From Syntrophobacterales bacterium (lineage in GTDB: Bacteria > Desulfobacterota > BSN033 > WVXP01 > G020346125), in contig CP070774.1 of assembly GCA_020346125.1 (NCBI GenBank), forward strand, positions 2,006,290 through 2,060,380: a stretch of DNA of 54,091 bases. The letters run 5' to 3'. Of this stretch, positions 7,441 to 16,607 are shown one piece after another. The position numbers and the translations under genes are program-made. Below the pieces are notes generated by a model that was not told where the DNA came from, made no database searches, and saw only the letters and a program-made list of their open reading frames with translations. Within the stretch, counting starts at the first letter, position 1; each line of letters starts with the position of its first letter.

Positions 7441-8397
7441 ATGAGTGCACCTCTATCCCCCGAAATTTCCATAATCGTCCCTATTTACAATGAGGCGCCG
7501 AATCTCCAGTTGCTTATTGAAAGCATTCTGGATGTCATGCGTCCCATGGGACGTCCCTTTGAACTTATTTTGGTCGACGACGGAAGCACCGATGGCGGTC
7601 AGCAGATGCTCCGCGCTATGAAAACCGATATTTCTGAATTGCGCGTTATTTTCCTACGACGCAACTTTGGCCAGAGCGCAGCTATAACTGCCGGCTTTGA
7701 CTATGCGCGAGGTGAGCTCATTATTACAATGGATGGAGACCTTCAGAACGACCCCCGAAATATCCCTCAGATGATTGCCAAATTGGAGGAGGGATATGAT
7801 TTAGTCAGTGGATGGCGCCATAAACGCCAGGACCCTTTCTTCTCAAAACGATTCCCCTCGATGTTAGCTAACTGGCTCATAGGGAAAGTCACGGGGGTTA
7901 AGCTTCACGATTACGGCTGCTCCCTTAAGGTCTATCGAAGCGATGTGGCCAAGGGTCTCCTTCTCTACGGGGAACTGCACCGTTTTATCCCCGTCCTCGC
8001 CAACCTATACGGGGCCAGAATCACCGAGGTGGTGGTAACCCATCACCCCCGAAGAATGGGGAAAAGCAAGTATGGTATCAGCCGCGCATATCGGGTTCTC
8101 ATAGACTTACTTCTAATGTTATTCTTCCAGAATTTTTCCACTCGGCCGCTTCAGTTCTTTGGCCTGAACGGAGGACTCCTCTTCGGCATTGGATTGGTGA
8201 TTGAAATCTATTTGACATGGTTGAAGCTCTGGGGAGGTAAGGATATAGGTGGGCGGCCTCTCCTGCTATTGGGTGCTATATTGATAATCACAGGAATCGT
8301 TCTGGGAGGTTTAGGCCTGTTGGGTGAACTAGTGGTCCGGACCTATTACGAATCCTCTGGAAAACGGGTCTATACCGTGCGTGAGGTTTTGGAGTGA
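7441..8397 (+). CDS. GT2 polyprenyl-phosphate glycosyltransferase (DPM1/ArnC/GtrB type)
   Basis: The 318-residue protein has a GT-A domain at residues 1-225: SIIVPIYNEAPNL, LVDDGSTDGG, and the metal-binding MDGDLQNDP. Two C-terminal membrane helices follow (about 238-260 and 275-300). Such enzymes join a nucleotide sugar to undecaprenyl phosphate on the cytoplasmic face and supply carriers to GT39-type enzymes like the one at 5190. GAGG stands eight bases before the ATG. The gene is intact, although the DNA on both sides is decayed. The sugar cannot be predicted. Confidence 0.92.
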   Translation: MSAPLSPEISIIVPIYNEAPNLQLLIESILDVMRPMGRPFELILVDDGSTDGGQQMLRAMKTDISELRVIFLRRNFGQSAAITAGFDYARGELIITMDGDLQNDPRNIPQMIAKLEEGYDLVSGWRHKRQDPFFSKRFPSMLANWLIGKVTGVKLHDYGCSLKVYRSDVAKGLLLYGELHRFIPVLANLYGARITEVVVTHHPRRMGKSKYGISRAYRVLIDLLLMLFFQNFSTRPLQFFGLNGGLLFGIGLVIEIYLTWLKLWGGKDIGGRPLLLLGAILIITGIVLGGLGLLGELVVRTYYESSGKRVYTVREVLE

Positions 8398-8720
8398 GCA
8401 ACGATGTAAATCGATGGGGAGGATGGCTGATCTGGATTGGCGTCAGTGTGGGGTTTCTTTTGTGACGTTTCTCCTGGTTCGATAGAGAGGGCATCTTGAG
8501 GTTAAGAAGTTTATACTAAATTACACTCCCCTACAATGAGAACCCCGATATTCAATGGAATTCTCTCCCTCTGCTAACACCTTGTGGGTTACTTCGAAAA
8601 CCGAATGACTTGGTGTCCCTCCAGCAGCCCATGCATATCATCATGCCATGCAGCGTAATTCAATGTAACGGTGAATCCAAAAGTTCAGAAACAGGGAGCG
8701 TTTCGTCGTACAATCAGTAA
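8394..8720 (+). pseudogene. Possible decayed membrane-protein gene after GT2
   Basis: A GTG at 8394 overlaps the GT2 stop and opens a frame with a tryptophan-rich membrane helix. It has stops at 8463-8465 (TGA, after 23 codons) and 8517-8519 (TAA), then stays open to TAA 8718-8720. Only two internal stops in 108 codons suggest a decayed coupled gene, but I recognise no family and chance is possible. Confidence 0.3.
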
Positions 8721-8970
8721 ATGCAATATATGGCCGTCGGAGGATGGGGTGACATCCAGTGCACCTGGAGTCGTTCGACAAATAGTGACAATGCACTTAC
8801 AATCGGGTTAACCATAGAAGAGGAAAGTATTAAAGGCTTCCTCATAAATTGACATTGGCTATAATGAGCGGTCCCTTTGGCACATCGACATCAAGGGTAT
8901 CTTCTTAATTTTCAATAATTTAGCTCACCATAACCTAAAATTTTGCGAAACTCCACAAATGCAAATGCTA
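8721..8970. other. Noncoding stretch before the DksA/TraR gene
   Basis: No coding frame, tRNA or clear repeat is visible here. The right half is AT-rich and leads into the promoter at 8971-9000. Confidence 0.5.
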
Positions 8971-9000
8971 TTGACTTTTTGCAAACATTTATACTATATT
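8971..9000 (+). promoter_or_regulatory. Sigma-70-type promoter for the DksA/TraR gene
   Basis: TTGACT at 8971-8976 and TATATT at 8995-9000 are spaced by 18 bases in AT-rich sequence 67 bases before the ATG at 9067. A second possible -10 (TACTAT, 8992-8997) overlaps it. This is read by eye. Confidence 0.55.
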
Positions 9001-9066
9001 TCAATTTCCATAATTCTCTTTTTACGTCAATAGATTCAATAAGGGCCTGATTATCAGGGGGCTTTA

Positions 9067-9432
9067 ATGGATGAAGATAAGCGTTTGTACTTTAAAAGTC
9101 TTTTAGTAGAGAGATTAAACGCCTTATTAGAGGGAGCAGAGAAAACCGTCACCGGCATGTCCAATGATTACAAAGAGGAACTTCTAGACCCAACCGACAG
9201 GGCATCCCTTGAATCGGATCGCAATTTCACCCTTAGAATACGCGACAGAGAGAGAAGACTCATTCAAAAGTTAAACGAAGCCCTGGAAAGGATCGAAGAG
9301 GGTACCTTCGGCATCTGTGAGATGTGCGGCAAGAAGATCTCGGAAAAGAGGCTTATGGCAAGGCCCGTAACCACCTTGTGTATCGAGTGTAAAACCGAGC
9401 AGGAAAAAAGGGAGAAGATGAGGGGCGAATGA
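9067..9432 (+). CDS. DksA/TraR family zinc-finger protein
   Basis: The 121-residue protein has the DksA layout: an N-terminal coiled-coil (about 1-80) and a C-terminal C4 zinc finger, CEMCGKK then CIEC (about 88-115). DksA-like proteins enter the RNA polymerase secondary channel and adjust initiation, often with ppGpp. The coiled-coil tip has no clear DxxDxA signature (DPTDRAS is the nearest match), so it may be a paralogue rather than true DksA. CAGGGGG lies six bases before the ATG. galT follows after 30 bases. Confidence 0.88.
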   Translation: MDEDKRLYFKSLLVERLNALLEGAEKTVTGMSNDYKEELLDPTDRASLESDRNFTLRIRDRERRLIQKLNEALERIEEGTFGICEMCGKKISEKRLMARPVTTLCIECKTEQEKREKMRGE

Positions 9433-9462
9433 AATCGCTCCCTTATTGGACTACAAAAAGAA

Positions 9463-10476
9463 ATGCCTGAATTAAGGAAAGATCCCATTATCGGCCGGTG
9501 GGTCATCATCTCCACCGAAAGGGGGAGAAGGCCATCGGAATTTTTCTCCGATGAAATTGAGGTGAAAGATGGCTTTTGCCCGCTATGCGAGGGCAATGAA
9601 GACAAAACCCCTCCTGAGGTATTCGCCATTCGAGAAAATGGATCTCCACCTGACTCCCCTGGATGGACGTTGAGGGTCGTTTCCAATAAATTCCCCGCCC
9701 TTAGAGTTGAAGGTAATCTAAACCGGCAAGGGGAAGGGCTTTACGACAAGATGAACGGAGTGGGTGCCCATGAGGTCGTCATCGAGACGCCCGAACATGA
9801 TGAGACCTTGACCACGCTTCCCATCCACAAGGTCATGAAGGTACTCACAGCCTATCGGGAGAGGATTTCTGACCTTAATCGGGACCCGCGGGTAAGGTAC
9901 GTCCTCGTCTTTAAGAATCAGGGTGCAGCTGCCGGGGCCTCCCTCGAACACTCCCATTCCCAGATAATCGCCTTACCCGTTGTGCCCAAAAGGGTAAGCG
10001 AGGAGATCGATGGTGCCAAGGCCTATTATAAGTATAAGGATAGGTGCGTATTCTGTGACATCATCCGGCAGGAGATTGGCCATAAAGCCCGGATAATCGA
10101 GGAAAATACGGCAGCCATTGCTCTAGCCCCCTTTGCCTCTCGTTTTCCCTTTGAGACCTGGATTCTCCCGAAGGACCATAGCGCTTATTTCCATCACACC
10201 GAAGCAGCACAATTCGAAGACATGGCTTCTCTCTTGTCTGATGCCCTAAGAAGAATAGATAGCACGCTGCCCAGTTCTCCATATAATTTTATGCTCCATA
10301 CCGCTCCTTCCAACAAAAATGCTGAAGAATTTTATCACTGGCATATCGAGATTATCCCGAAATTAACAAAGGTGGCTGGATTCGAGTGGGGAACAGGATT
10401 TTACATCAACCCAACCCCCCCGGAAGAAGCTGCAAAGTACCTCCGGGAGGCACGGCCCCAAGGAAACCGCGGTTGA
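9463..10476 (+). CDS. galT: Galactose-1-phosphate uridylyltransferase
   Basis: GalT exchanges UMP between UDP-glucose and galactose-1-phosphate in the Leloir pathway. The 337-residue product has an N-terminal PELRKDPIIGRWVIIS segment, Zn-type CPLCEGNE at about 44-51, and the nucleophile region EHSHSQIIALP (about 163-173; the His-x-His pair carries the uridylyl group). A second HIT-like half has CVFCDI and HWHIEIIP (about 289-296). Length is normal. No galK or galE is nearby. The ribosome site is weak. Confidence 0.93.
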   Translation: MPELRKDPIIGRWVIISTERGRRPSEFFSDEIEVKDGFCPLCEGNEDKTPPEVFAIRENGSPPDSPGWTLRVVSNKFPALRVEGNLNRQGEGLYDKMNGVGAHEVVIETPEHDETLTTLPIHKVMKVLTAYRERISDLNRDPRVRYVLVFKNQGAAAGASLEHSHSQIIALPVVPKRVSEEIDGAKAYYKYKDRCVFCDIIRQEIGHKARIIEENTAAIALAPFASRFPFETWILPKDHSAYFHHTEAAQFEDMASLLSDALRRIDSTLPSSPYNFMLHTAPSNKNAEEFYHWHIEIIPKLTKVAGFEWGTGFYINPTPPEEAAKYLREARPQGNRG

Positions 10477-10481
10477 AATAG

Positions 10482-12401
10482 ATGAACTCCTTTGTCCAAA
10501 GGGAATGCGAAATTCTGGGAAAGATCATTCGGGTTTCCTATTCCACCCTTGAATTCGATGCATGCCTAAGCCGAATCGTTGGGATTCTCGCGGAGGCTTT
10601 TTCAACAGATCTCTGTGCCCTCTACGCCTTTCACGAGGATTCGAACTCCTTCACCTTAACGGCCTCCAGCTACCGCGACGGTATAGAGGCGGACTCCTCA
10701 GGCAGTTCCCGATGGGGGGGATTGATGGGAAAGGTCGCACGGTCTCATCGAGCCCTATTCCTCGCTGGAGATGATCAACCGGATAGCAACCTGAAGGGAA
10801 TGATGAAGGAGTTAACCGGTCCCTTTAGCCTTGCCCTAATCCCCATCGCCGATGATGGCTTTTTTTATGGAATCCTTCTCCTATACTACTGTCAGCCCAG
10901 GAGATTTGAGGATGAGGAAAGGGAATTTCTCCTGATCGTTGGGAGGGAGATATCTGGTCCATTTCGCAGTTCACAGTTCGCGCGGATCGATGCCACGAGG
11001 CTTGCAGAGGAGAAGGATCGCCAAGCTAACCAGCTCTCCCTATTGTACGAGATCAACAACGCCCTTTTATCCACGATGAAGTTCGAACAGATCCTCCACA
11101 TTATCCTCACCGCCATCACTATTGGGGATGGGATGGGGTTCAATAGGGCGATGCTATTCCTATCCGACGAGAGGAGAAATTGCCTCACGGGAATGATGGG
11201 GGTTGGGCCCGACAACGCCGAGGAGGCGGGAAATATCTGGAAAAAATTCGAGGGTAAACGGGATAAGCTTTCCGAAATGCTCTCCTCCTTATCCCATAAC
11301 TACTCCCCCAAGGGAACAAACCTGGATGAGAGGGTAAGAAGGGTAAGCATCCCCCTTGAGAAGGAGGGGTGTATCCTCGTCCGGACCGTAAGGGAACAAA
11401 AACCCTTCAATGTCGATTATGGACGAGATGGATTGACGTGCCGTGAGGATTGCGAACTCAACAAGGAGATCAATTGCATTTTAGGGTCAGAATCGAAGGT
11501 GGACCTTGTGTCCTATCGATTTGCCACGGTTCCCTTATGGGGCCGTGAAGGTACTATCGGGGTCATCGTTGTGGATAACCTCTATAACCAGCGTCCCATT
11601 ACGGAGGACGACATACAACTGTTGACCATGTTTACGAGACAGGCAGGCCTGGCCATCGAGAATTGCATCCTCTACAAATATCTAACGGATGCCCATTTGG
11701 AATTGAAGGCGACCCAAGAAACCCTCCTTCAGAGTGAGAAATTGGCGGCCTTGGGCGAAATGGCCGCTAGTGTGGCCCACGAGATTAAGAACCCACTGGT
11801 CTCCATCGGTGGTTTCACGAGGAGGCTCTATAAAAAGCTGGACAATGGCCTTTACGAAAAAGGTTATGCGGAGGTCATCATCAAAGAGGTGAATCGCTTG
11901 GAGGGTATTCTCAACGATATCCTCAGCTTTTCCAATGCTTCTAAAGTAGTGTTCGAAAAATTCGATCTGAATCGAATCATAGAGGAGACCTTGATTGGAA
12001 TGGAGGATGAACTGAAGTCCCAAGGGATTGAGGTTGAACAGTCCCTCGACAGTAATCTACCGGAGATCCCTTGCGACTACCGGCAAATTAAGCAGGTATT
12101 CATCAATCTTTGTTCCAATTCAAGGGATGCCATGGCAGGCGGAGGACGGTTGACGGTAAAGAGCTTTCCCCTCTCTCAAGAGGGACGGGATTACATCGGC
12201 ATCGAGATAGGGGATACGGGAGGGGGAATTCCCTTCGAGGTGCTCCATAACATTTTCAATCCTTTTTTTACTACCAAGGGGTGGGGTACAGGCCTGGGCT
12301 TAGCCATTTGCCATCGGATTGTAGATGGACATCGCGGTGTCATCGAGGTCGATAATGACCCGGGCCGAGGTGTAACCTTCATCGTCAAATTGCCTGTTTA
12401 G
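10482..12401 (+). CDS. Cytosolic GAF-domain sensor histidine kinase
   Basis: This 639-residue kinase has no membrane helix. Two GAF-like sensor domains lie at about 15-165 and 190-395, a coiled-coil linker follows, then a HisKA domain with phospho-acceptor VAHEIKNPLVSIGG (about 433-446) and an ATPase domain with the N box (NLCSNSRDA), GDTGGGIP and GWGTGLGLAI motifs. The second GAF holds a cysteine cluster (Cys at about 322, 326, 332, all within 11 residues), which might bind metal or sense redox; this is inference. The receiver protein at 12455 is its probable partner. The start lies 5 bases after galT. Confidence 0.92.
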   Translation: MNSFVQRECEILGKIIRVSYSTLEFDACLSRIVGILAEAFSTDLCALYAFHEDSNSFTLTASSYRDGIEADSSGSSRWGGLMGKVARSHRALFLAGDDQPDSNLKGMMKELTGPFSLALIPIADDGFFYGILLLYYCQPRRFEDEEREFLLIVGREISGPFRSSQFARIDATRLAEEKDRQANQLSLLYEINNALLSTMKFEQILHIILTAITIGDGMGFNRAMLFLSDERRNCLTGMMGVGPDNAEEAGNIWKKFEGKRDKLSEMLSSLSHNYSPKGTNLDERVRRVSIPLEKEGCILVRTVREQKPFNVDYGRDGLTCREDCELNKEINCILGSESKVDLVSYRFATVPLWGREGTIGVIVVDNLYNQRPITEDDIQLLTMFTRQAGLAIENCILYKYLTDAHLELKATQETLLQSEKLAALGEMAASVAHEIKNPLVSIGGFTRRLYKKLDNGLYEKGYAEVIIKEVNRLEGILNDILSFSNASKVVFEKFDLNRIIEETLIGMEDELKSQGIEVEQSLDSNLPEIPCDYRQIKQVFINLCSNSRDAMAGGGRLTVKSFPLSQEGRDYIGIEIGDTGGGIPFEVLHNIFNPFFTTKGWGTGLGLAICHRIVDGHRGVIEVDNDPGRGVTFIVKLPV

Positions 12402-12454
12402 GCATCGTATCGTACTTCGTACCTTGCCAGACGCCGGTGGAAATGAGGGGATCG

Positions 12455-12811
12455 ATGAAGAAGATACTGGTGGTTGACGATGAGGAAAACATCCGACTCC
12501 TCTATAAAGAGGAATTAGAGGAAGAGGGATATACTGTTGATGTGGCCATCAATGGCCAAGAGGCCTTGGATAAAATGAATACCTTTAAGCCCGACCTCAT
12601 CACCCTGGATATCAAGATGCCCGGAATGGATGGAGTCGAAACATTGCGGAGGATCAGGGAGGTCCAACGGAATCTGCCGGTCATATTGTGCTCTGCATAT
12701 GGCGAATATAAACAGGATCTCACAACATGGGCATCCGATGCCTATGTGATCAAGACATCGGATCTGAATGAATTAAAGGGTACAATAAGGATATTATTAT
12801 TAAATGATTGA
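12455..12811 (+). CDS. Single-domain response regulator
   Basis: The 118-residue product is a stand-alone receiver: KKILVVDDEENIR at the N-terminus gives the acidic pocket, LDIKMPG holds the phospho-acceptor Asp (about 53), and the Ser/Thr and Lys positions follow (CSA near 83, VIKTSD near 104). There is no output domain, so it probably relays phosphate from the kinase just upstream to another protein. I chose ATG 12455 because GAGGGG stands four bases upstream; a GTG at 12437 is possible. Confidence 0.92.
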   Translation: MKKILVVDDEENIRLLYKEELEEEGYTVDVAINGQEALDKMNTFKPDLITLDIKMPGMDGVETLRRIREVQRNLPVILCSAYGEYKQDLTTWASDAYVIKTSDLNELKGTIRILLLND

Positions 12812-12903
12812 TTTCCAGGTTCGATGTCATGGCAGAATTCGCTCAGAAGCATCCCGAACTTGTGCGGTCCGGATCTATTGGGAAAATTACACGATAAAAT
12901 GGA

Positions 12904-12978
12904 GGGGATGTAGCTCAGCGGGAGAGCATCGCGTTCGCAACGCGGGGGTCGGGGGTTCGAATCCCCTCATCTCCACCA
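12904..12978 (+). tRNA. tRNA-Ala (anticodon CGC)
   Basis: The acceptor stem GGGGATG (12904-12910) pairs with CATCTCC (12968-12974), and the D-arm GCTC/GAGC is present. The anticodon loop TTCGCAA gives CGC, which reads GCG (alanine). The T-arm has GGTTCGAATCC. The 3' ACCA is encoded (12975-12978). Confidence 0.96.
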
Positions 12979-13010
12979 TAATACCTTGAATCCCAAGGAA
13001 ATAGAGGCCA

Positions 13011-13145
13011 ATGTTAAAAGACAAAAAGGTCGGCGTTATCGGAACGGTAGAGGGGATCTTATGGTGGTATAAGGGCTACACAAGCAATTGCAAGAGTTTG
13101 CGGTTAAGTTTGGTTACGAAGACGATAACCTTCGCGCCTTGGTAA
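13011..13145 (+). CDS. Small ORF or gene remnant after tRNA-Ala
   Basis: ATG 13011, with AGAGG close upstream, opens a 44-codon frame whose first residues (KDKKVGVIGT) look like the start of a Rossmann-fold NAD(P) enzyme. The pattern is lost after residue 12. A neighbouring frame from about 13084 to 13216 reads as a charged stretch and a hydrophobic helix without a start codon. This may be a decayed gene start with a frameshift, or chance. I assign no function. Confidence 0.25.
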   Translation: MLKDKKVGVIGTVEGILWWYKGYTSNCKSLRLSLVTKTITFAPW

Positions 13146-13194
13146 GGATTTTCATCGCTGGTATTTTAATGATCATATATATACCGTCAATACT

Positions 13195-13623
13195 TCAGGC
13201 TTCTATGGGTATTTGAGCCTTTTCGCCCAAGGATAAAAGCACCTTATTCCATATCGAACGATCATCCCTGTTCAGCCCTATGAAATGCATTCTAATCCTG
13301 AGATGGTTTTCCCCTTGCCTCTTAAACCACTCAATTTCACCGATGGCCTTGAAATTTACTCCCCCGGCTATGAGTTCAACGGCGACATCTACTCCAATCT
13401 TGTTCATCGCGGCTTCGACAAGGGAGGTAATATCGATATAATCATATAACCCCAGCTTGATACACCTCCCATCCAACGAGATACTAACCGTTTCCCCACT
13501 GATGAGGGTAGTTATGATTCCGGTTCTTCCCCGCACATAGAGCTTGAGCATAACGGGAAATGTAGTATTGAGTCGAAAGAATTGCCTTTTTTCTGGGCCC
13601 TTATCGATATTTGTCTCTTCCAT
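13195..13623 (-). CDS. PilZ domain protein
   Basis: The 142-residue protein has the two c-di-GMP binding marks of PilZ: an arginine-rich KRQFFRLN near residue 12-19 and a SISLDGRCI segment (the D/N-x-S-x-x-G motif) near 47-55. A beta-barrel-like pattern and EIEWFKRQGE follow. PilZ proteins change motility, secretion or polysaccharide output when c-di-GMP binds. A GGDEF protein that could make the signal lies at 16608 on the same strand. It stands alone between tRNA-Ala and polA. Confidence 0.8.
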   Translation of the reverse strand: MEETNIDKGPEKRQFFRLNTTFPVMLKLYVRGRTGIITTLISGETVSISLDGRCIKLGLYDYIDITSLVEAAMNKIGVDVAVELIAGGVNFKAIGEIEWFKRQGENHLRIRMHFIGLNRDDRSIWNKVLLSLGEKAQIPIEA

Positions 13624-13856
13624 CTTTCACCCATTATTTACAGTCTCAAATTAAACAATTTCAGTGCCAATGAATTAGTATGTGGGTGGTCACCTGGGTT
13701 CTCTTTGATGGAAGTTGGAGGACCTTACGGCATGGAAAATTTCTTATAACCCGCGAGCTTCGGAGGCATTTTTCAATAAGGGATAGGTATGAATTAGATG
13801 GTGGATCGGGAGGCGCTAGAGCTCATGAGTGTGCTACGACACAGAACATGATATCC

Positions 13857-16526
13857 TTAATGGGCCTCGTCCCAATTCCTCCCACAAGCGATGGAGACTT
13901 TCAAGGGGACTGAACACTTCATCACGCCTTCCATCCCTTCTCGAATAATCTGACTCGCCCGCTTCAACTCGCCCTCCGGGCATTCGAAGACCAATTCGTC
14001 GTGGACTTGCATGATCATCTTGGCGGAGAGGTTCAGGTCTTTGAGCCGCCTATGGATTTTGATCATAGCGCCCTTTATCAAATCGGCCGCAGTCCCTTGA
14101 ATCGGGGTGTTAATAGCCGTCCGCTCAGCGGCACTTCTCGCCATCTGATTCGAGCTGTTGATCTCGGGAAGATAACGCCTCCGTCCAAGAATGGTGGTTA
14201 CATACCCCTTTTCCCTCGCATCCCTTAGGGAGAAGTCGATGTAGTCCTTCACCCCCTGATATTTTTGGAAATACCCCTCGATATATGCTGAGGCCACCTT
14301 TGGTTCGATATCCAACTCCTTCCCCAGGCCGAAGGCACTCATACCATAGATGATCCCGAAGTTGATGACCTTAGCCTGTCTTCTCATCTCCAGAGTGACA
14401 TCTTTTAGGTGGACTCCAAAGATACTCGAGGCCGTTCGCGCGTGGATGTCCTCATCCCTATGAAAGGCTTCACAGAGGGTATCATCCCTTGTAAGATGGG
14501 CCAAAATCCTCAATTCGATTTGCGAATAATCCGCCGAGAGCATCAACCAGCCCTCTGCAGGGATAAAGGCTTGGCGGATCCTCTTCCCCTCCTCAGATCG
14601 AATGGGGATATTCTGGAGATTGGGATCGCTTGAACTCAGCCTTCCCGTTGCCGTAACCGTTTGATTATAGGAGGTATGTACCCTTCCAGTCCGAGGATTG
14701 ATCAACTTTGGAAGGGCATCGATATATGTTGATTTCAGCTTGGAAAGGCTGCGATATGCCAGCAACTCCAGGGGAAGATCATGCTGTTGAGCCAACTTAG
14801 TCAGGACCTCCGTATCCGTTGAAGCCCCCGTCTTGGTTCTCTTAATCTCTGGAAGCTGCAATTTTTCGAAGAGGATCTTGCCCAACTGCTGGGAAGAGTT
14901 AATGTTGAATTGCTCCCCGGCCAATCGGTAAATTCGATCCGCTACGAAGGCAAGTTGACTTTCGAACTCATTGGACATCTCCTCCAGCAGGGATCGATCG
15001 ATTTTGACCCCGTTCATCTCCATGTGGGCCAAGACCTCGATCAGGGGAATCTCTACCTCGTCGAAGAGGTCCTCAAGGCCCTCATCGGCCAACTTGGGAA
15101 GGAGGATGTGGCTCACGAGGAAGGTGACGTCGGAATCCTCGCACGAATAATTCTTCGCCGTGTTCAGGTCTACTTGATCAAAGGTCACTTCCCTTTTACC
15201 CGATCCCACCACGTCCTTGTAGCTGATCATCCGATGATCCAGATATTCCCGGGCTATTTCCTCCAGGTTGTGATTATGCTTTGTGGGGTTCAAGAGATAG
15301 GATGCCACCATGGTGTCGCACCCTATTCCCCTCAACTCGATGCCGTTCCGTTTGAGCAACACATATTCGTATTTGATATTTTGACCGTTTTTTTTGAGCT
15401 TCTCATCCTCGAAGAGGGGTTTCAACTGGCTGAGGACAAGCTCCTTATCCAATTGTCTCGGAACCCCCCGGTATCGATGTCCCAGGGGGATATAATATGC
15501 TTGATGGGGATTGAAGGAGAAGGAGAGTCCAACGAGCTCAGCCAACATGGGGTTCCTGGAGGTGGTCTCGAAATCAAAGGTAAATCCTTGGCACCCTTTT
15601 AACTCCCCTACCAAATTCGAAAATTGATCTTCCTCGGTGACTATGTGATAGTCTTCCATAGATAGGGTTCCGCTCGTTATCTCCTTGAGAAATTTGCTGA
15701 ATTCCAGCTCCCGGAAAAGCTCCTTGAGCATCTCCATATCGGGCTCGGATAAGACGAAATCCTCGAGGTTATATACAAGGGGAACATCCGTTGAAATCGT
15801 TGCCAGGCGTTTGCTCAACTTGGCCTGTTCCCCAAACTCGATAAGGGCTTCAATCAACTTCTTCTTGGGCACCCTCTCCCTGTTGGCGAGAAGGTTTTCG
15901 AGGGTCTTATACTGCTTTATCAACGTGACGGCCGTCTTCTCTCCTATCCCTGGAACCCCGGGGATGTTGTCTGTCGAATCTCCCATGAGGGCCATGATAT
16001 CCGTCATCTGCTCCGGCTTGACGGCATATCGCTCGACCACCTCCTCTGCTCCAAAGAAGCGACCCTTCATGGTGTCCAGGGTGCGAATATGCTCACCCAC
16101 CAACTGCAACATATCCTTGTCACCCGTCACGATGACGACATCCACTCCCTTTTTTGCCGTTTCCTTTGCGATGGTCCCTATGATATCATCGGCCTCGTAA
16201 CCTTCTTTCTCGATGACCGGAATACTATAGGCCTCGATGATTCGTTTAATATAAGGAATCTGATGCTCTAATCCCTCCGGCATGCCGGGACGGTTGGCCT
16301 TATAATCGGAATAGATCTCGTCCCGGAAGGTCGGGCCCTTGGCATCGAAGACCACTGCGACATATTCGGGCTTCATCTCTCTAAGGATCTTAAGCAGCAT
16401 GGAGGTAAAACCGAAGATGGCATTGGTAGGAAAGCCTTTAGATGTAGACAATTGGCCGATAGCATAGAAAGCCCTGTATATATATGAACTCCCATCAATG
16501 AGGAAAAGGCGCGGTATCTCGGGCAT
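13857..16526 (-). CDS. polA: DNA polymerase I
   Basis: The 889-residue enzyme has all three Pol I parts. The 5' nuclease (about 1-290) shows FLIDGSSYIYRAFYA, YEADDIIGT and VTGDKDMLQ. The 3'-5' exonuclease (about 295-480) retains FDFETTS and a later NYSCEDSDVT. The polymerase (about 520-889) has DYSQIELRILAHL, RRQAKVINFGIIYG and QVHDELVFE. Proofreading residues therefore look intact. The function is primer removal, gap filling and repair. The gene follows the GGDEF regulator on the minus strand with an 81-base gap. Length is usual for the family. Confidence 0.98.
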   Translation of the reverse strand: MPEIPRLFLIDGSSYIYRAFYAIGQLSTSKGFPTNAIFGFTSMLLKILREMKPEYVAVVFDAKGPTFRDEIYSDYKANRPGMPEGLEHQIPYIKRIIEAYSIPVIEKEGYEADDIIGTIAKETAKKGVDVVIVTGDKDMLQLVGEHIRTLDTMKGRFFGAEEVVERYAVKPEQMTDIMALMGDSTDNIPGVPGIGEKTAVTLIKQYKTLENLLANRERVPKKKLIEALIEFGEQAKLSKRLATISTDVPLVYNLEDFVLSEPDMEMLKELFRELEFSKFLKEITSGTLSMEDYHIVTEEDQFSNLVGELKGCQGFTFDFETTSRNPMLAELVGLSFSFNPHQAYYIPLGHRYRGVPRQLDKELVLSQLKPLFEDEKLKKNGQNIKYEYVLLKRNGIELRGIGCDTMVASYLLNPTKHNHNLEEIAREYLDHRMISYKDVVGSGKREVTFDQVDLNTAKNYSCEDSDVTFLVSHILLPKLADEGLEDLFDEVEIPLIEVLAHMEMNGVKIDRSLLEEMSNEFESQLAFVADRIYRLAGEQFNINSSQQLGKILFEKLQLPEIKRTKTGASTDTEVLTKLAQQHDLPLELLAYRSLSKLKSTYIDALPKLINPRTGRVHTSYNQTVTATGRLSSSDPNLQNIPIRSEEGKRIRQAFIPAEGWLMLSADYSQIELRILAHLTRDDTLCEAFHRDEDIHARTASSIFGVHLKDVTLEMRRQAKVINFGIIYGMSAFGLGKELDIEPKVASAYIEGYFQKYQGVKDYIDFSLRDAREKGYVTTILGRRRYLPEINSSNQMARSAAERTAINTPIQGTAADLIKGAMIKIHRRLKDLNLSAKMIMQVHDELVFECPEGELKRASQIIREGMEGVMKCSVPLKVSIACGRNWDEAH

Positions 16527-16607
16527 ATCAAACCATTCCCGTGGGTTTGGCGAAAAGGGGCGAGGAAGACAGACGGGAGAAGAATCCTTCCTTCAGCGGA
16601 ATCCTCA

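Noticed and set aside
8463-8465. Second selenocysteine codon (TGA) after the GT2 gene.
   Set aside because: The frame has another stop (TAA 8517) soon after, no Cys-type redox motif is nearby, and I see no SECIS-like hairpin. A decayed gene fits better.
14910-15602. 230-codon plus-strand frame inside polA.
   Set aside because: It is antisense to a well-supported PolA polymerase/exonuclease region and has no family pattern of its own.
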